Below are positions 1 through 10,958 of a stretch of 64,000 nt of DNA, in pieces; positions within the stretch are counted from its first letter, which is position 1, and each line of letters opens with the position of its first letter. This stretch comes from Varroa destructor. Its lineage: Eukaryota; Arthropoda; Arachnida; Mesostigmata; Varroidae. The notes below the pieces were generated by a model that ran no database searches, was not told the DNA's origin, and worked only from the letters and a program-made list of their open reading frames with translations. A program made the position numbers and the translations under genes. The DNA lies in the NCBI RefSeq assembly GCF_002443255.2, contig NW_019211459.1, positions 4,788,075-4,852,074 of the forward strand, written 5' to 3'.

Positions 1-737
1 TTGGGTAACACCACCGTAGTGTCATTAAATAAAGGTAAAACCACTTATAATTTTCCTATACTTAAATGTGTTTTTCTTTATTATTATCATAGAATAATTC
101 TTTTTGGATAATATGATAGTTACGATAGACGAGCTTACAATAGACGTTACTCTATCGTAAGCTCGTCTGTCGTAAGCTCAGTCAGCTGAGAAAAACGATT
201 TACGTTTATATACCGAAGGCCGATGTTATAGGTCAACGTTTTTTTCAATGTTACCCGCGAGTCTCTTGCTACCAATCGAAAGGTCCTAATGAGAGGAATA
301 TTTTAGTTGAAAACGGCAAAAAACAGAAGCGGAAACCTATGACGTAGACCGAAAACACGTTTTCGAAGCAAGAGAATACATCCGCCGGAGTCGATGACAG
401 GCATCTAATGTTGAAAATGGCTAACTGAAGTTAAACGTATGTATTGTCTCTAATGATGTGTGTCCGTCTGTCTTAATATAGGGTCCGTTTTAACGCCGGG
501 TCGGAGTCAGAATTTGACGTTAGCCGATTGTCGGCTTGGCTATGAATGTCGCTGAAAATATAGATTCAAACGGATCCGCAATGAAACTTATTGGGTTTCC
601 GGAGGAACTGCTGTTCCACACGTTCTTTTTAAGATATGGCTTTAATCGTATTTGACGGATAGGAGATAGCGGATATTCAAGGTTCGTGTTTACCGGATCT
701 TTATAGACAATGATACGTACACTTGATTCAGACTCAC
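1..737 (-). other. Last intron of ariadne-1, running off the window
   Basis: It starts with a clear donor (GTGAGT) at 737 after an AG phase-2 exon end. I read it in all frames for the conserved C-terminal ariadne tail and did not find it. The only structure noticed is the inverted repeat at 121-174. Confidence 0.7.
121..174. repeat. Imperfect inverted repeat, 18-bp arms
   Basis: Arms 121-138 and 157-174 are reverse complements with one mismatch. A further copy of the core TCGTAAGCTC lies directly after the right arm, so there are both inverted and direct copies. It sits in the terminal ariadne-1 intron. No transposon identity can be assigned. Confidence 0.75.
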
Positions 738-3700
738 CTGTATTTGTCCTGGACTTTTTGTTTAATATCGTGAAGATTTTCCGAGGTAATTTCCCGCTCA
801 AGGTATTCACTAAGCGTTTCCGTCGCGCTCTCGAGATCCCGTTGGTTGTCCTCGAAAATGGCGCTTTGATTGTTCCTCGACAAGTAATAGGCAAACACGT
901 ACGTATACATGAGCGTTTGCCGACACTGACAGAGTACATCGACAGCTTTCTTCAGAAACTGAACTTCAATCCACGACATGTTGTGTTGTTGCATCTCCTC
1001 CATTTTTAGCTTGATTGCCGCGTACAAATTGTTCTCAAATTTCAGGGACTGCATGTGGTTTAAATAGCGGTTACAGTAGAACAAATAGCGTTGTAGAGCT
1101 CCCCGCGATTTTTCCTGAGCGTCACGTGCCTTCTTCGCCTCAACCTCGTCGAATCTATTGCAGTTATACCACGACGTGCCATGCGGCTCCCAGGGACCTA
1201 GACACACCCAGCAGAAGTCCATTTTGCAGTTTTGGTTCTTACACACCATATGATTGCAGCCGCCATCCTGGAAATACAGCAGAGTTGGTTAGCAAATGCG
1301 TACGATATTTTAATACCAATGTCAATAATATGTGCTTCTCGAGGTATACAAGGCGACAGTGGCGCGGATTACCTTTTCAATTGTAACGTAGCACTTTGGG
1401 CATTCCTTCGTATTTGCAGCAATCCAATTTGACGTTTCGGAATCATCGTCGCACTAAAGTCGGAACAAACAAATGTCAATTTGATTACCTTAGCTCGTGC
1501 ACTTCTATCGTAGCCATGCTCACCTTGCTTTGACACGATTCCGTGCCGAACAGCTTTTCCAAGGATGGCCGCCACTTACCTTCTTTTGCCATTTTTTTAT
1601 TAGGCCACAGCGAACGGGATCGTGCCAATTTTCGCCGCATGCAAAACAAAACGTGTGTCCGCAGTTACAGGTAACGGCGCGAGCCTCCACGTAGCTCACC
1701 TATATGACCATGAAAACTGCTGTAATTAAATCACGATACAAGGACAAGGGTAGATTTCCAAAAACACGAAGACGACGAAAGTATTGCAAATAATTATAAA
1801 AATATTAATGTAATAATAACGGTTGACGATCACAATGGAGCTTTTCGGTTGCAAGCTGTGCGGAGTAGTACCTTTTTTAGATATTTTATCACAGATATAT
1901 TGCCAAGCTCTATGCAACCTTTTGCGTAACAAAATGAGATCAGTCATCGTTCCTACCTTAATGGCATTCGTGCACTCAGGTTTTGGACACCACCGTAGAA
2001 GTCTGTTGCACTGGACAAAGCTGTTTGTAATTAAGTGCTGATATTTGAGCTTCACCTGTGGAATCAGCGAGCAGGAACGAAAAGTAATTCCTAGATTAAC
2101 ATGTACTATTATGTGGCTGACAGGGTACTTCGAACTTACTTGACAACTGCAAAAATCTTCACAGGCTTTTGCAGTCGTCTCCTATCGTTGGACTTAATAA
2201 TTACCGTGCAATTTGCGGGCATATATTCATTAAAAATACCAGCCCCCAATAGAAGACAAAATTTAATTAGAAATCGTCAAGGACAGTCGTGAAAACCAAA
2301 TAACCTGTTACCCTCTTTTTCTTTGTACCTCAAAAAATGTTTCCATAGAGCTTCAGTTCTACCTATAATAATGTTATTAACAAGCGTGCCGCCGGCTTCC
2401 GAAACTAATATCAGAGTTTTGGAAAGCTTAGGCATTTTGCATGTACATACCTTCTGATCGGTTATGAGCCGCATTACGGTTTGATCATCTACCAAAATAT
2501 CGCAGCCGTGCGCTGCACACGAGATCGTCTGCCCGATTCCTTCTTCCATAATTTTCGTTGTAAGATAGTAATTCCAACAATCGGTGCAGAACCGGTGGTC
2601 ACATGCTAACGCTGCCATCGAACTGCATGGTACGCGCTTCAAGCAGATTTCGCATTCCTCCATTGCTGCTGAAGGCTGCTTCTGAAATTTGACATAAAAA
2701 GACAGTTTACAGTTAAACAATCTGCAGCCATACAGGCCTGTAGTAAGTTTATCTTCCACGATTCCATCAATGGCGATATATAAGCATCGTTGCCAAATTA
2801 AGTAGCATGAATTCTTGAAAAATGAAGATCTAACCGCATATTTGTAGTGTAGGGAGAAAATACCTGAATAAATCACTGCTGGCAGTACTTTGAAACTTAG
2901 AAGCATTGGATGATATGGAAACAAAAGTTTGCATAACTACAATTACCTTATCGGCCAAAGCCGAGCCTTTAAAAGGGTAGACGATGTGAGCCTGCTGAAA
3001 CAGCGTTTCTTGATCGCCATCGTAGTATTTCTCGTAAAGTTTTTCCAAATCCCATTTAAAGTGGTTGAGCAGAATTCGTGTCATTGTTGGAGGAATCTGC
3101 TGAAATGACGATTATTAAACGATTCGAAAATTATCAAAACAAACATCAGGAAAATAAACATTAGGAAAGAAATTAATACTAACTCACTATAGCGTTTTTC
3201 TCAAAATAAGCCAGAAAAAAGTTTTCAAACTCGAAACGGTATGTAAAGCTCGTATGATACGATCCTGCTCTGGGTTACCTCTACGATGGTGTTGACCTCC
3301 TTTATCGTATCCACCATGTACTTAACGATATCCTCCGTGGAAAGTACGTGGTAAGGCGAGTCTTCATCAGTCCTTCGACCACCAGCAGGAAAGCCACCAG
3401 CTCCCAGCGGCTCAGCTTCAAGACCCATGTCTTCATCTTCTCCTGAGGTTTCATTACCTATAATCAAAATATAGAAATATATACTTGTGTCGGAATTCAG
3501 CACACTTCAATAATGTAGCTTAGCGGTATAAGGAAAAAAAACGACGGATACTGCAATTTACGGTTTGGCTTGTTGACGAGAAGGCTACAAGGTCAGGCGC
3601 AACGTTCCACTGTCTCATACCTCGTGATGACCTACGAAGAGTCAATAATTTCGTAATAGCGGCATTGAAGGTCCTTCATAAATCGAACAAGTCCGTAGAT

Positions 3701-6700
3701 GGAAACAAGGTAATTAACTTGTGATTCATATGCTCAATCTAAAATAGGTTGAGCAAAGGTACTGTGTGATTTGTTAAAATCGGCCGAGGAATTATTCTAG
3801 AATATAAATCAATGCAGAAAGAGTGCCCTAATCCGGATATAATAACTACCTTATTAGAAAAAAGCTAGATTACTGCCCATATTCGCAAAGCAGCTTTGCT
3901 GTAAATAAGTAAGTAAGGTGACAGACATGTTGAATGCATCCTTCTTGTTCAAAATTTCATACTTACAACAGGTTCTCATTTCAAACAGTTGTTGTCTATG
4001 CCATCGACTAATACCGTATCAGATACTTGCTATACTCCTATATTATTTGGAAACATTGTTAACACATTAATTAGGCTCCGAGGCCAGTTTTATTTATAAC
4101 GATGCGCCTATTTAGTAAATACAGTCCAAAACAATGATTAATATTATTAACTTCCATAATATCCTTCGCAATCGAAATCTCACTGATCTAGGACGTAGGA
4201 AATATTTATGGAAACTCAGCCGAAACGTAATAAGACGTACTTGTACAAAAAAAGTACCGAATCATAGCGCCCATTCCGAATAAACGCGTACGCTGTCGGT
4301 TGGATTCATACTATGCTTCGAGTGTAAGTAGATGTCAGATCCGTGCTTTGGAATCCCACCTAATTAGCACAGTAATAGCGTTACACCAGGACCAACTGTA
4401 GACTTTTATCCATGGACAGTGGCCAACCTTCCATATGCAGACCATGTCGATGCTATTCCTGATTTAACCGATGCTTACAATGTTTGATACTTCTATGAGA
4501 CATATTCATTACACGCCGAACCACGTTACTCTGCTAATAATCTCTGTTAGCTTATGAAAAAGAGCTGGGAACAAAATCTCGAAGTTTGCGATAAATAACT
4601 CGTTTCAAATCTCAGTTTCGTTGTTTGTGTTTAGTTTGCTATCGCTCAGAAGCAATTTCAAGAACATTTCAACTTCATAAAATCGGATTTGAAATTAATA
4701 TAGATTAATCAGGGCGGATTTTTATGCAGATTCTGACCGCTAACAGATTGCGTTCAGAATTCGGTTTGTGCAGTGCCTCTGATTAGTAGTTGATGTGCAT
4801 AAGGTACTACGTGAAGGAAATCGTATATAACGAATCGGCTGCCGAAAGCTATTTTTTGTTTAATGCTGGATTTAAAATTATTTTGTTTTCGTTGACTTCA
4901 CTTAGGACCAGCAAAAGCATCCAAGCGAGGAATTCACCTCGTACTAAACAACGATTGAAACAACTCTCCCTATTATAACTGATCATTATTCACACAGACA
5001 AAATGTAATTATCTACATTAGTTGATAAGGATGGCATTGTCTAGCGAAAGAACAAGCACCCTTTAGGCATGAACTTTATTTATTTTTACGTTTGTTATCT
5101 TCACAAATTCTAGTAAGTGATCGCAAGGATTGCTCAGCACATCCTGTTTCGAGTTTTGACGTCCGTTAGGCATTCCATCAGACCGGTGGCTCTCAGCACG
5201 AGGCGGAGTCTGTCTGTGTCCTCTTTCGAACCTAAACCACAATGTGTTCCTAAGATTAGCAGACAAATACGTTACCCACTACATCCAATAAGCATTATCT
5301 CACTGTAGGGTAGTCATAGATGTAGAATTTCTTTTCGTAGCCGTATTGAAGTTACACGCAAGGTACTTCATGCATAGCCACTCCGATAAAGAAATGACGT
5401 TACGGTTCACTAGGTAGTTCTAAATTGGATAAGCAGAAGATTCGAAGCTAAGAGAGGCTTGACATTCGTCTTTGCATTAAACACTTCGTCTATATTGTCT
5501 CTGTAATGACAAAGTTAAATTACCTCTTAATAGCTTTCTCTGGCGTTTATACCCTTCTCCTTTCTCGGTTCTATCTGTGCAATGTATAGAAATGCTTCGT
5601 CTTAATTATGGGCTAGATTTAATACCTAAGCACTGTCTGATCTGCGACAGAGTGATCGATTAATGCTCATATTTCGGCAACACTTGTCAAAGCGTTTTTC
5701 CAAAAGAAGAAAGCGACATTACACTCTTGGATTGTTTCGCCTAAAATTGAAATTGCAGGTTCATCACCTACGAGTTTTCCCCCCTGCTTTTTCGATAGTG
5801 TCCTGGTTGGTTATAAGGCATGAAAGGAATCATGCCTGCTGTGGCTTTCCAATAAATTGTCATTTTATTTGCCGGCACCGTTTTAGTGCGGTACGATCCA
5901 CAAGATTTTCAATGAAGTTACATAAACTTTGCGGTAACTATGTGGCTATCATCTAGAGCATGACGTTCAGTTTCCACCCGCACTGTCGGGTACATTCGAG
6001 CCTACGGTCATTGATTAGGTATCTCAAAGATCGCATATTTTTGTTGTTGTTCTTCGTCGTCAACAATAATGCAATTAGACAAGCGGTCTAGCCAAAACGA
6101 ATTTCATTTATTCACCTTTACTGGTAATAGTAGAAATTATATATGCACAGGTTAACAACACACCATCCGAATACCAGGGAGAGTATATAGAATTATTTAA
6201 CACGCTATGCATACTATAGGTTATACGAATCTGGTTGGGTTGGTAAATTTAAGAGATGTGCGAAATATCCTGAACCTGGTATATAGGAACAACAATTCCC
6301 TCTGCATCTGGAGCATTTATATGTATTGTTAGGCTCGTGGAAACCCGGTTGCCCGCAGAGTCTATAGCGAAACGCATGCACAGTGAAGTCACGTGTGTTT
6401 AGCCGGTTCGTCTCTTTCCACTCATTACCTTCATCGCACCCAAAGTAAAGACATTTCTTGAGTTATATAAAACTATCGTGTCATCGTCTATTAGAAATAC
6501 ACGTTTTGGGTTCCATTTTTCTACTAAGCTCCCACAGGGCATCTCAATTCCTTGCAAACAATTTCATTCGTGAATTTCTGGGTAACAGCCGATTTAAGCA
6601 CAAATGATACACTTTATTTGGCAGTTTCGCGCATTACCGGCAGCGCGAATAATTACAGCAATTCGTATTTCCTTCTCGAGCGGTGCTCTGTTGTTCTAAA

Positions 6701-7077
6701 TCGTTGTCTCAAGATTAACTACAATCGGTGGTAATTCCATTTAATTATTATCTAAGAGACAGGGAAGAAGCCAGACTGTTGGAGGAATAGCTCACTGCCT
6801 ATGCCCTGAGTCATCATCGGAAATAGAATAAACCAAAACAAAGACTAGATACCATTCGCCGCTGTCATTGCCGATCACATGCGCCTGATTCTTCGATCGC
6901 CATCAGTCTAGACGATATGTAGCTGGTGAAGACGAGCTGATTTCATTGAACCAGATATATACATATATGTGTGTGTTTGTATGCATCTAAAGATTTTTAT
7001 GACCCAACCAATACAAGTGCTGATTGTACTGACGTACCTGAATCGACACCAAAACCCAGCTCCTCGTCGCTGTCCAT
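738..7077 (-). CDS. ari-1: Ariadne-1 RBR E3 ubiquitin ligase (3' end off the left edge)
   Basis: Coding exons read on the minus strand: 7077-7038, 3457-3279, 3099-2947, 2681-2451, 2055-1957, 1699-1580, 1453-1373, 1267-738. All have GT/AG borders and compatible phases and give about 477 residues. The start MDSDEE and the following VDSGN..SGED match the acidic ariadne N-terminus. A UBA-like segment follows, with RILLNHFKW near residue 80. RING1 begins at CEIC (about 134-137). Next come the IBR ([18 protein letters not shown]) and RING2, whose DGGCNHMVC carries the catalytic cysteine near residue 305. The C-terminal ariadne domain keeps the [16 protein letters not shown] block and the autoinhibitory Phe-Glu pair (KFENNLY). 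As known for the family, this enzyme takes ubiquitin from an E2 onto the RING2 cysteine and works with neddylated cullin ligases. The last exon, about 26 residues following DKYR, was not found in 1-737 and should lie outside the window. The first intron (3458-7037) is by far the longest. Confidence 0.95.
3458..7037 (-). other. Long first intron of ariadne-1
   Basis: It is bounded by a GTACGT donor at 7037 and a TATAG acceptor at 3458. The content is AT-rich and without a recognisable gene. One short stretch, 5106-5249 on the minus strand, has a good acceptor and is open in two frames; it might be an alternative exon but is unproven. Confidence 0.7.
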
Positions 7078-7568
7078 TGTCGACCGTGTGCACGGACGAT
7101 TGGATTGCTGCCAGTACAGCGTAAGCCGACAATTACATACAACACTCACAATGTACGAAAAAATCAAATTTCTAATCACTGCAGCACATACTTCCGTCAC
7201 GATGAGGTTTAGCAGACCTATACTCCGTCCTTTTAGGTTTCGCTTACTCTACACGTTGAGGTAGAATTCTTCCTGGTCTAGAATTCGGCTTTCTCGGCAT
7301 ACAGTGTGGTGACAGTGTGAAAATGGTAGTAAGCGGAACGACGAAACTCACCACGCTCCTGACAAACGAATAGCTAAACGATGACAATGACGTTTTTTTT
7401 GCCAACGCCAGCAAAAGGTGTTGTTTGTAGACTTTGTATTACACTTGAAGTTACCACAATGTTACCAGCAACATAACCGTGCGATTAATCAAATCCGAAC
7501 CGCTGTATACACTCAGACGTCAAATTAGCATAATTGTTGTTACACGACTGCTTTCGGGCGACCGGCAC

Positions 7569-7640
7569 TACGACGACGACGACGACGATGACAACGACGA
7601 CGGCGATGACGACGACGACAACGACGACGACGACAACGAC
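7569..7640. repeat. Imperfect GAC/ACG trinucleotide repeat
   Basis: About 24 trinucleotide units of ACG/GAC type with a few interruptions. Read as protein it gives poly-Thr on plus or poly-Val on minus, which explains two opposing open frames here; neither looks like a gene. It lies about 0.5 kb upstream of the ariadne-1 start codon. Confidence 0.85.
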
Positions 7641-7763
7641 AGACTCTTTTAGGTCAGTATATAAAAACCTCACACTCTTTCGACGCTCATTGTCACCAAA
7701 AACGTTGACCACTGGCCACCTAAAGGCCAACAAGCAAGGTTACCTTAGCTGAATATGTTTGTG

Positions 7764-7780
7764 TATATATATATATATAT
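7764..7780. repeat. (TA)n microsatellite
   Basis: A pure alternating T-A run next to TG/TA-rich sequence. It is a simple repeat with no further function visible. Confidence 0.8.
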
Positions 7781-7899
7781 TTGTATATGTATACAAATAC
7801 GTATGTGTATGGTTGAACGGTACGGACACACTGCCTCCAGCAATAGGGCCAATACTCGTAGCACTGGCTCAACGCACTTAGTGCCCCTTCCACTAGATC

Positions 7900-8585
7900 T
7901 TTTCTACAAATAATCCTCGTCGCATCAAGGCTGCTATTGTTCGATACCGACTATCATCATCAATACCAACAGCAGCAATACTAGCGAGGCCAGTCAGCAG
8001 CTTCCAGGCAATAAGGATCTTCGTCACCGACCCCTCGCTATGTGATTAGGGGCAGTACAGCCGTAAATCCGACCGACTGCCACGGACTGCCAGCTCGAAT
8101 CAACCATAAGCTCACTAAACACAACGACTTCGCAACAGTAGCAGCAAATATAGTGGCACCGCAGCACCATACCAAACCTAACGTTAAATTTGTGCTGCAA
8201 TCTTTCTTCTTTACAGCAGCGACGACGGCGGCGGTGGCGGCACTTGCAACAACAGCAGCAGCAGCAACAGCAGCGAGAGCAGGCAGCCGTCCGCAGCGGC
8301 ACAGCAGCCGGAGTGCTAGTCGTCGTAGACCATAATACTACAATAGTGTAAGCACAGGTTACGTTAAGTGGTACCAGCAGCGCGGACTGCCGGACACCAC
8401 TGTTCGCCGCCCACTCGCCAACGTTCGTCACAGTTACCACTAACGTTAACGCCACAATACAACGAACTAACCAGGCGAAAACACACAAGTCACTGCTGCC
8501 GTTCTGATATGCTGAAGCAGCAGCAGCACAGGGAGACAAAGAGCAGCCTACGCCAGCGGGAACATATCAGCGGTATGCATCTTCC

Positions 8586-8621
<36 letters not shown>

Positions 8622-9000
8622 CAAAACAAAGCCGTCAGCCAGCTATTGCTGTGAGAGCAGTGGCAGTCGCCGCGCAGCCGTCGGTGGCTGAGCCGAGCCG
8701 TTGACAAACGCTCCGTTTACTTTTTGAGAAGAGTGCTGTGCTGATATAGAGTAGCGTGTGACGCCGCTGCCTCGGTTTCTGCTGATGCTGTGTTCGCTGC
8801 TAGTGTTGCGATTAACAGCCACTACTCGAAAAAAGCAGACGCGGACGACAGACAGGGAAAGCTCTGTCGTGCGTTCGCCTGTTCCGTCAAAGGGATGCTT
8901 TCGCCAGACTGCCTAGAGAAGCCAGACGGAGAGATAACGACGGCAAAGCAACTGGCAAGTATGACGATAACAGTGGCAGCGGCGGCTGGCTAGCGCCCGG
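7900..9000. promoter_or_regulatory. CAG- and CG-richer island, possible promoter/5'UTR region upstream of ariadne-1
   Basis: This kilobase is visibly richer in G, C and CpG than the flanking AT-rich DNA and carries many CAG/CAA runs (for example around 8218-8280 and 8509-8530). Several overlapping open frames on both strands (8024-8539 minus; 8368-8691 plus; 8790-8993 plus) are low-complexity Gln/Ala/Cys stretches without a recognisable domain. By inference it is an untranslated leader or promoter, most likely for ariadne-1, whose start codon is at 7077 on the minus strand. A coding exon of an unrecognised regulatory protein cannot be excluded. Confidence 0.35.
8587..8619 (+). repeat. (CAG)11 trinucleotide repeat
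   Basis: Eleven uninterrupted CAG units, read as an 11-residue Gln run in the plus frame from 8509. It lies inside the CAG-rich island. Confidence 0.9.
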
Positions 9001-9484
9001 GGGTAGCAGTAGCCTCTGTTCGAAGTATGATGGCGCCTTTTTGCATCAGAGGGCCGACTCAATACTGGAATGTAGCGCAGCTGGGACGAAAAACGATAAG
9101 ATTGTTTTTCACGATTTGTCTACTCTCTGCAAATAGAATCACATACGCTTATCGATCAATTTGACTTTTTAAAGGTTATTTGTATAGGACCCGTCAATAG
9201 GACCGATGTATTGAGCACTGGTAGACCTATATTTTATAAGTTAACCTTTTGATCGAACGAATATGCTTTATTTGTAAAACGATGATATTAGTTCATGTGC
9301 GTTAATATCAAAAGTTGGGATGTTCAGGAAAATTATTTTTACGAAAAAAGGAAGCAAAAAAAAGAGCGAAAATTCACAGTTTACCCTATTCCATATTGTC
9401 TCGACCACAAGCATGATATTTGCACCGCTTTGCAGTCAATACAGAAAATGTGTAGTTATTATTCAAATGCTTTATTATTTAGAT

Positions 9485-9526
9485 TAGGTTTTACGTTAAG
9501 CACATATATGTTTAACGTAAAACCTA
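9485..9526. repeat. Perfect inverted repeat, 15-bp arms
   Basis: Arms 9485-9499 and 9512-9526 are exact reverse complements around a 12-base AT-rich centre. It is intergenic. It could be a small foldback element or part of a structured transcript. Confidence 0.8.
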
Positions 9527-10291
9527 TTACTGAACCAATCGGCGATTTTCCACCATTTTAAATGTGTCCTTATGCATTTCTTTGTGATCTAAATAATTTT
9601 AGAGCCGTCATGCCGACGCCTTAATTCTGAAGTAGTATATTTTGTGATGAGTGCACCATTAGCTTGCTTGCATCATAGTGGTGGTACAAAATGCAGGCGT
9701 ACCCCGTATAGTTATCAACCAACTCTTTGAAACAGATGAAAGCTCGGTTTATTTATTTGTTATTTGTATTTATTTATTTATTTGTTACCTAATAAACATT
9801 TCAGTTGCACTGCATACATTCGATTGCAATAAGCTGAGACAATAAATCTTCATAAAATAAAATGATCCAATTGTGGACGATGGATAATGACTGCAACAAA
9901 ATTCTGTTAATCTGTAATATTATTAAATGAAGATCCAGGTTGGCCCGGAGTCAAACAAAGGGAAGGATTTGAGATAAGTGGGCAGTGGTCTTAACAGAAG
10001 CAACAAGCCCAGTTGCCGAAACTGAGACCCACACCCGGCTCATATATAATTAAGCTATTTTGGTTGCTTTCGATCGCTACATAAAAGTTATACCCAAACC
10101 TCTTTGTGAAAGCTTGACCCATGATGTCCTTACAAGTAAAGTTTTTTTCAATTGAAACACAGGTTGCTGGGCTTCTACAGGCATTACTTATGCTAAGAAT
10201 TACAAGTTAGCCAACAATAACGTAGTAACTCCTGAAATTTTGTCTAAGCGGAACAATACAGTATGATAAACACATACCTATCGTTTTCGTT

Positions 10292-10828
10292 TTATAGCCG
10301 ACACGAGTCGTGTACCTTCGATCCGCAAAGGAGGTTATTTGATGTTATCACCGTTTTCCTATAGGCAGAACCCTGAGGATGGAACAGCACCTGTTTTTCC
10401 ATAAAAAGCAACCGCATCATACTGTCCAATAACCTGTGGAAGGTTGAAGGCTGTTTTACCATTGTACCCAGTCGTTTCATTATACTAGATGCTGCCACTA
10501 CTTGTGAGGGTGTACGCGTACCTAAAGATGGACCCATTTCCTCACAATTAACCGTAGTAAATAAGTTTTTTAAAGACCACGTCCTTATATACTTGTTATA
10601 AATAAAGGTTGTATACACAGTCGTTTCTACCAGTGGTTGTGTTAAACGGCAGACCGCTTTTAGTATCCTTCTAAAATCAATTACATCTATGGTTTGCATT
10701 AAATCTGGCGTCGATGTTATCACAATTGATCCTCTTTGAATGTCAAATCTAAATTCAACCCTACGAAAAAACCTTTTTGGTATCCTATCAAGAATTAAAA
10801 ATCTGCAACTGATCGTAATAGGAACCAT
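10292..10828 (-). CDS. Unrecognised 178-codon open frame
   Basis: A single ATG-started open frame much longer than its AT-rich surroundings lead one to expect. The product is basic and hydrophobic, rich in Ile, Leu, Arg and Thr (for example RIPKRFFRRVEFRFD and LKAVCRLTQPLVE), without low complexity, signal peptide or a motif I know. A plausible acceptor (TTGCAG) sits about 25 bases inside the frame, and a strong GTATGT donor follows shortly after the stop on the same strand. It could therefore be part of a spliced gene, a decayed element, or chance. Confidence 0.3.
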   Translation of the reverse strand: MVPITISCRFLILDRIPKRFFRRVEFRFDIQRGSIVITSTPDLMQTIDVIDFRRILKAVCRLTQPLVETTVYTTFIYNKYIRTWSLKNLFTTVNCEEMGPSLGTRTPSQVVAASSIMKRLGTMVKQPSTFHRLLDSMMRLLFMEKQVLFHPQGSAYRKTVITSNNLLCGSKVHDSCRL

Positions 10829-10931
10829 ATCTGACTAACTGAACTCAATATTCCCATATCAAATATCAACACGCATGCTTTGTTCTACTAGGTTGCACCT
10901 GCATGCATAACATAGTTCCAGACACCTAATA

Positions 10932-10958
10932 AAAGTCTGGCCGCGGAGGCCAGACTTT
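10932..10958. repeat. GC-rich perfect hairpin, 11-bp arms
   Basis: Arms 10932-10942 and 10948-10958 are exact reverse complements around a 5-base loop. The stem is GC-rich in an AT-rich setting, so as RNA it would be a stable stem-loop. No associated gene was identified. Confidence 0.8.

Noticed and set aside
520..939. Minus-strand ORF of 139 codons over the ariadne-1 end
   Set aside because: It overlaps ariadne-1 coding exon 8 in another frame and runs on into the intron; it does not carry the conserved ariadne tail.
1015..1386. Plus-strand ORF of 123 codons
   Set aside because: It lies antisense over two well-supported ariadne-1 exons, so it is a shadow frame.
7485..7752. Poly-Val and poly-Thr open frames on opposite strands
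   Set aside because: Both are produced by the ACG/GAC repeat at 7569-7640.
8024..8691. Gln/Cys/Ala-rich open frames in the CAG island
   Set aside because: Low-complexity frames open on both strands because CAG/CTG repeats lack stops; no domain and no clear splice context. Kept only as a compositional island.
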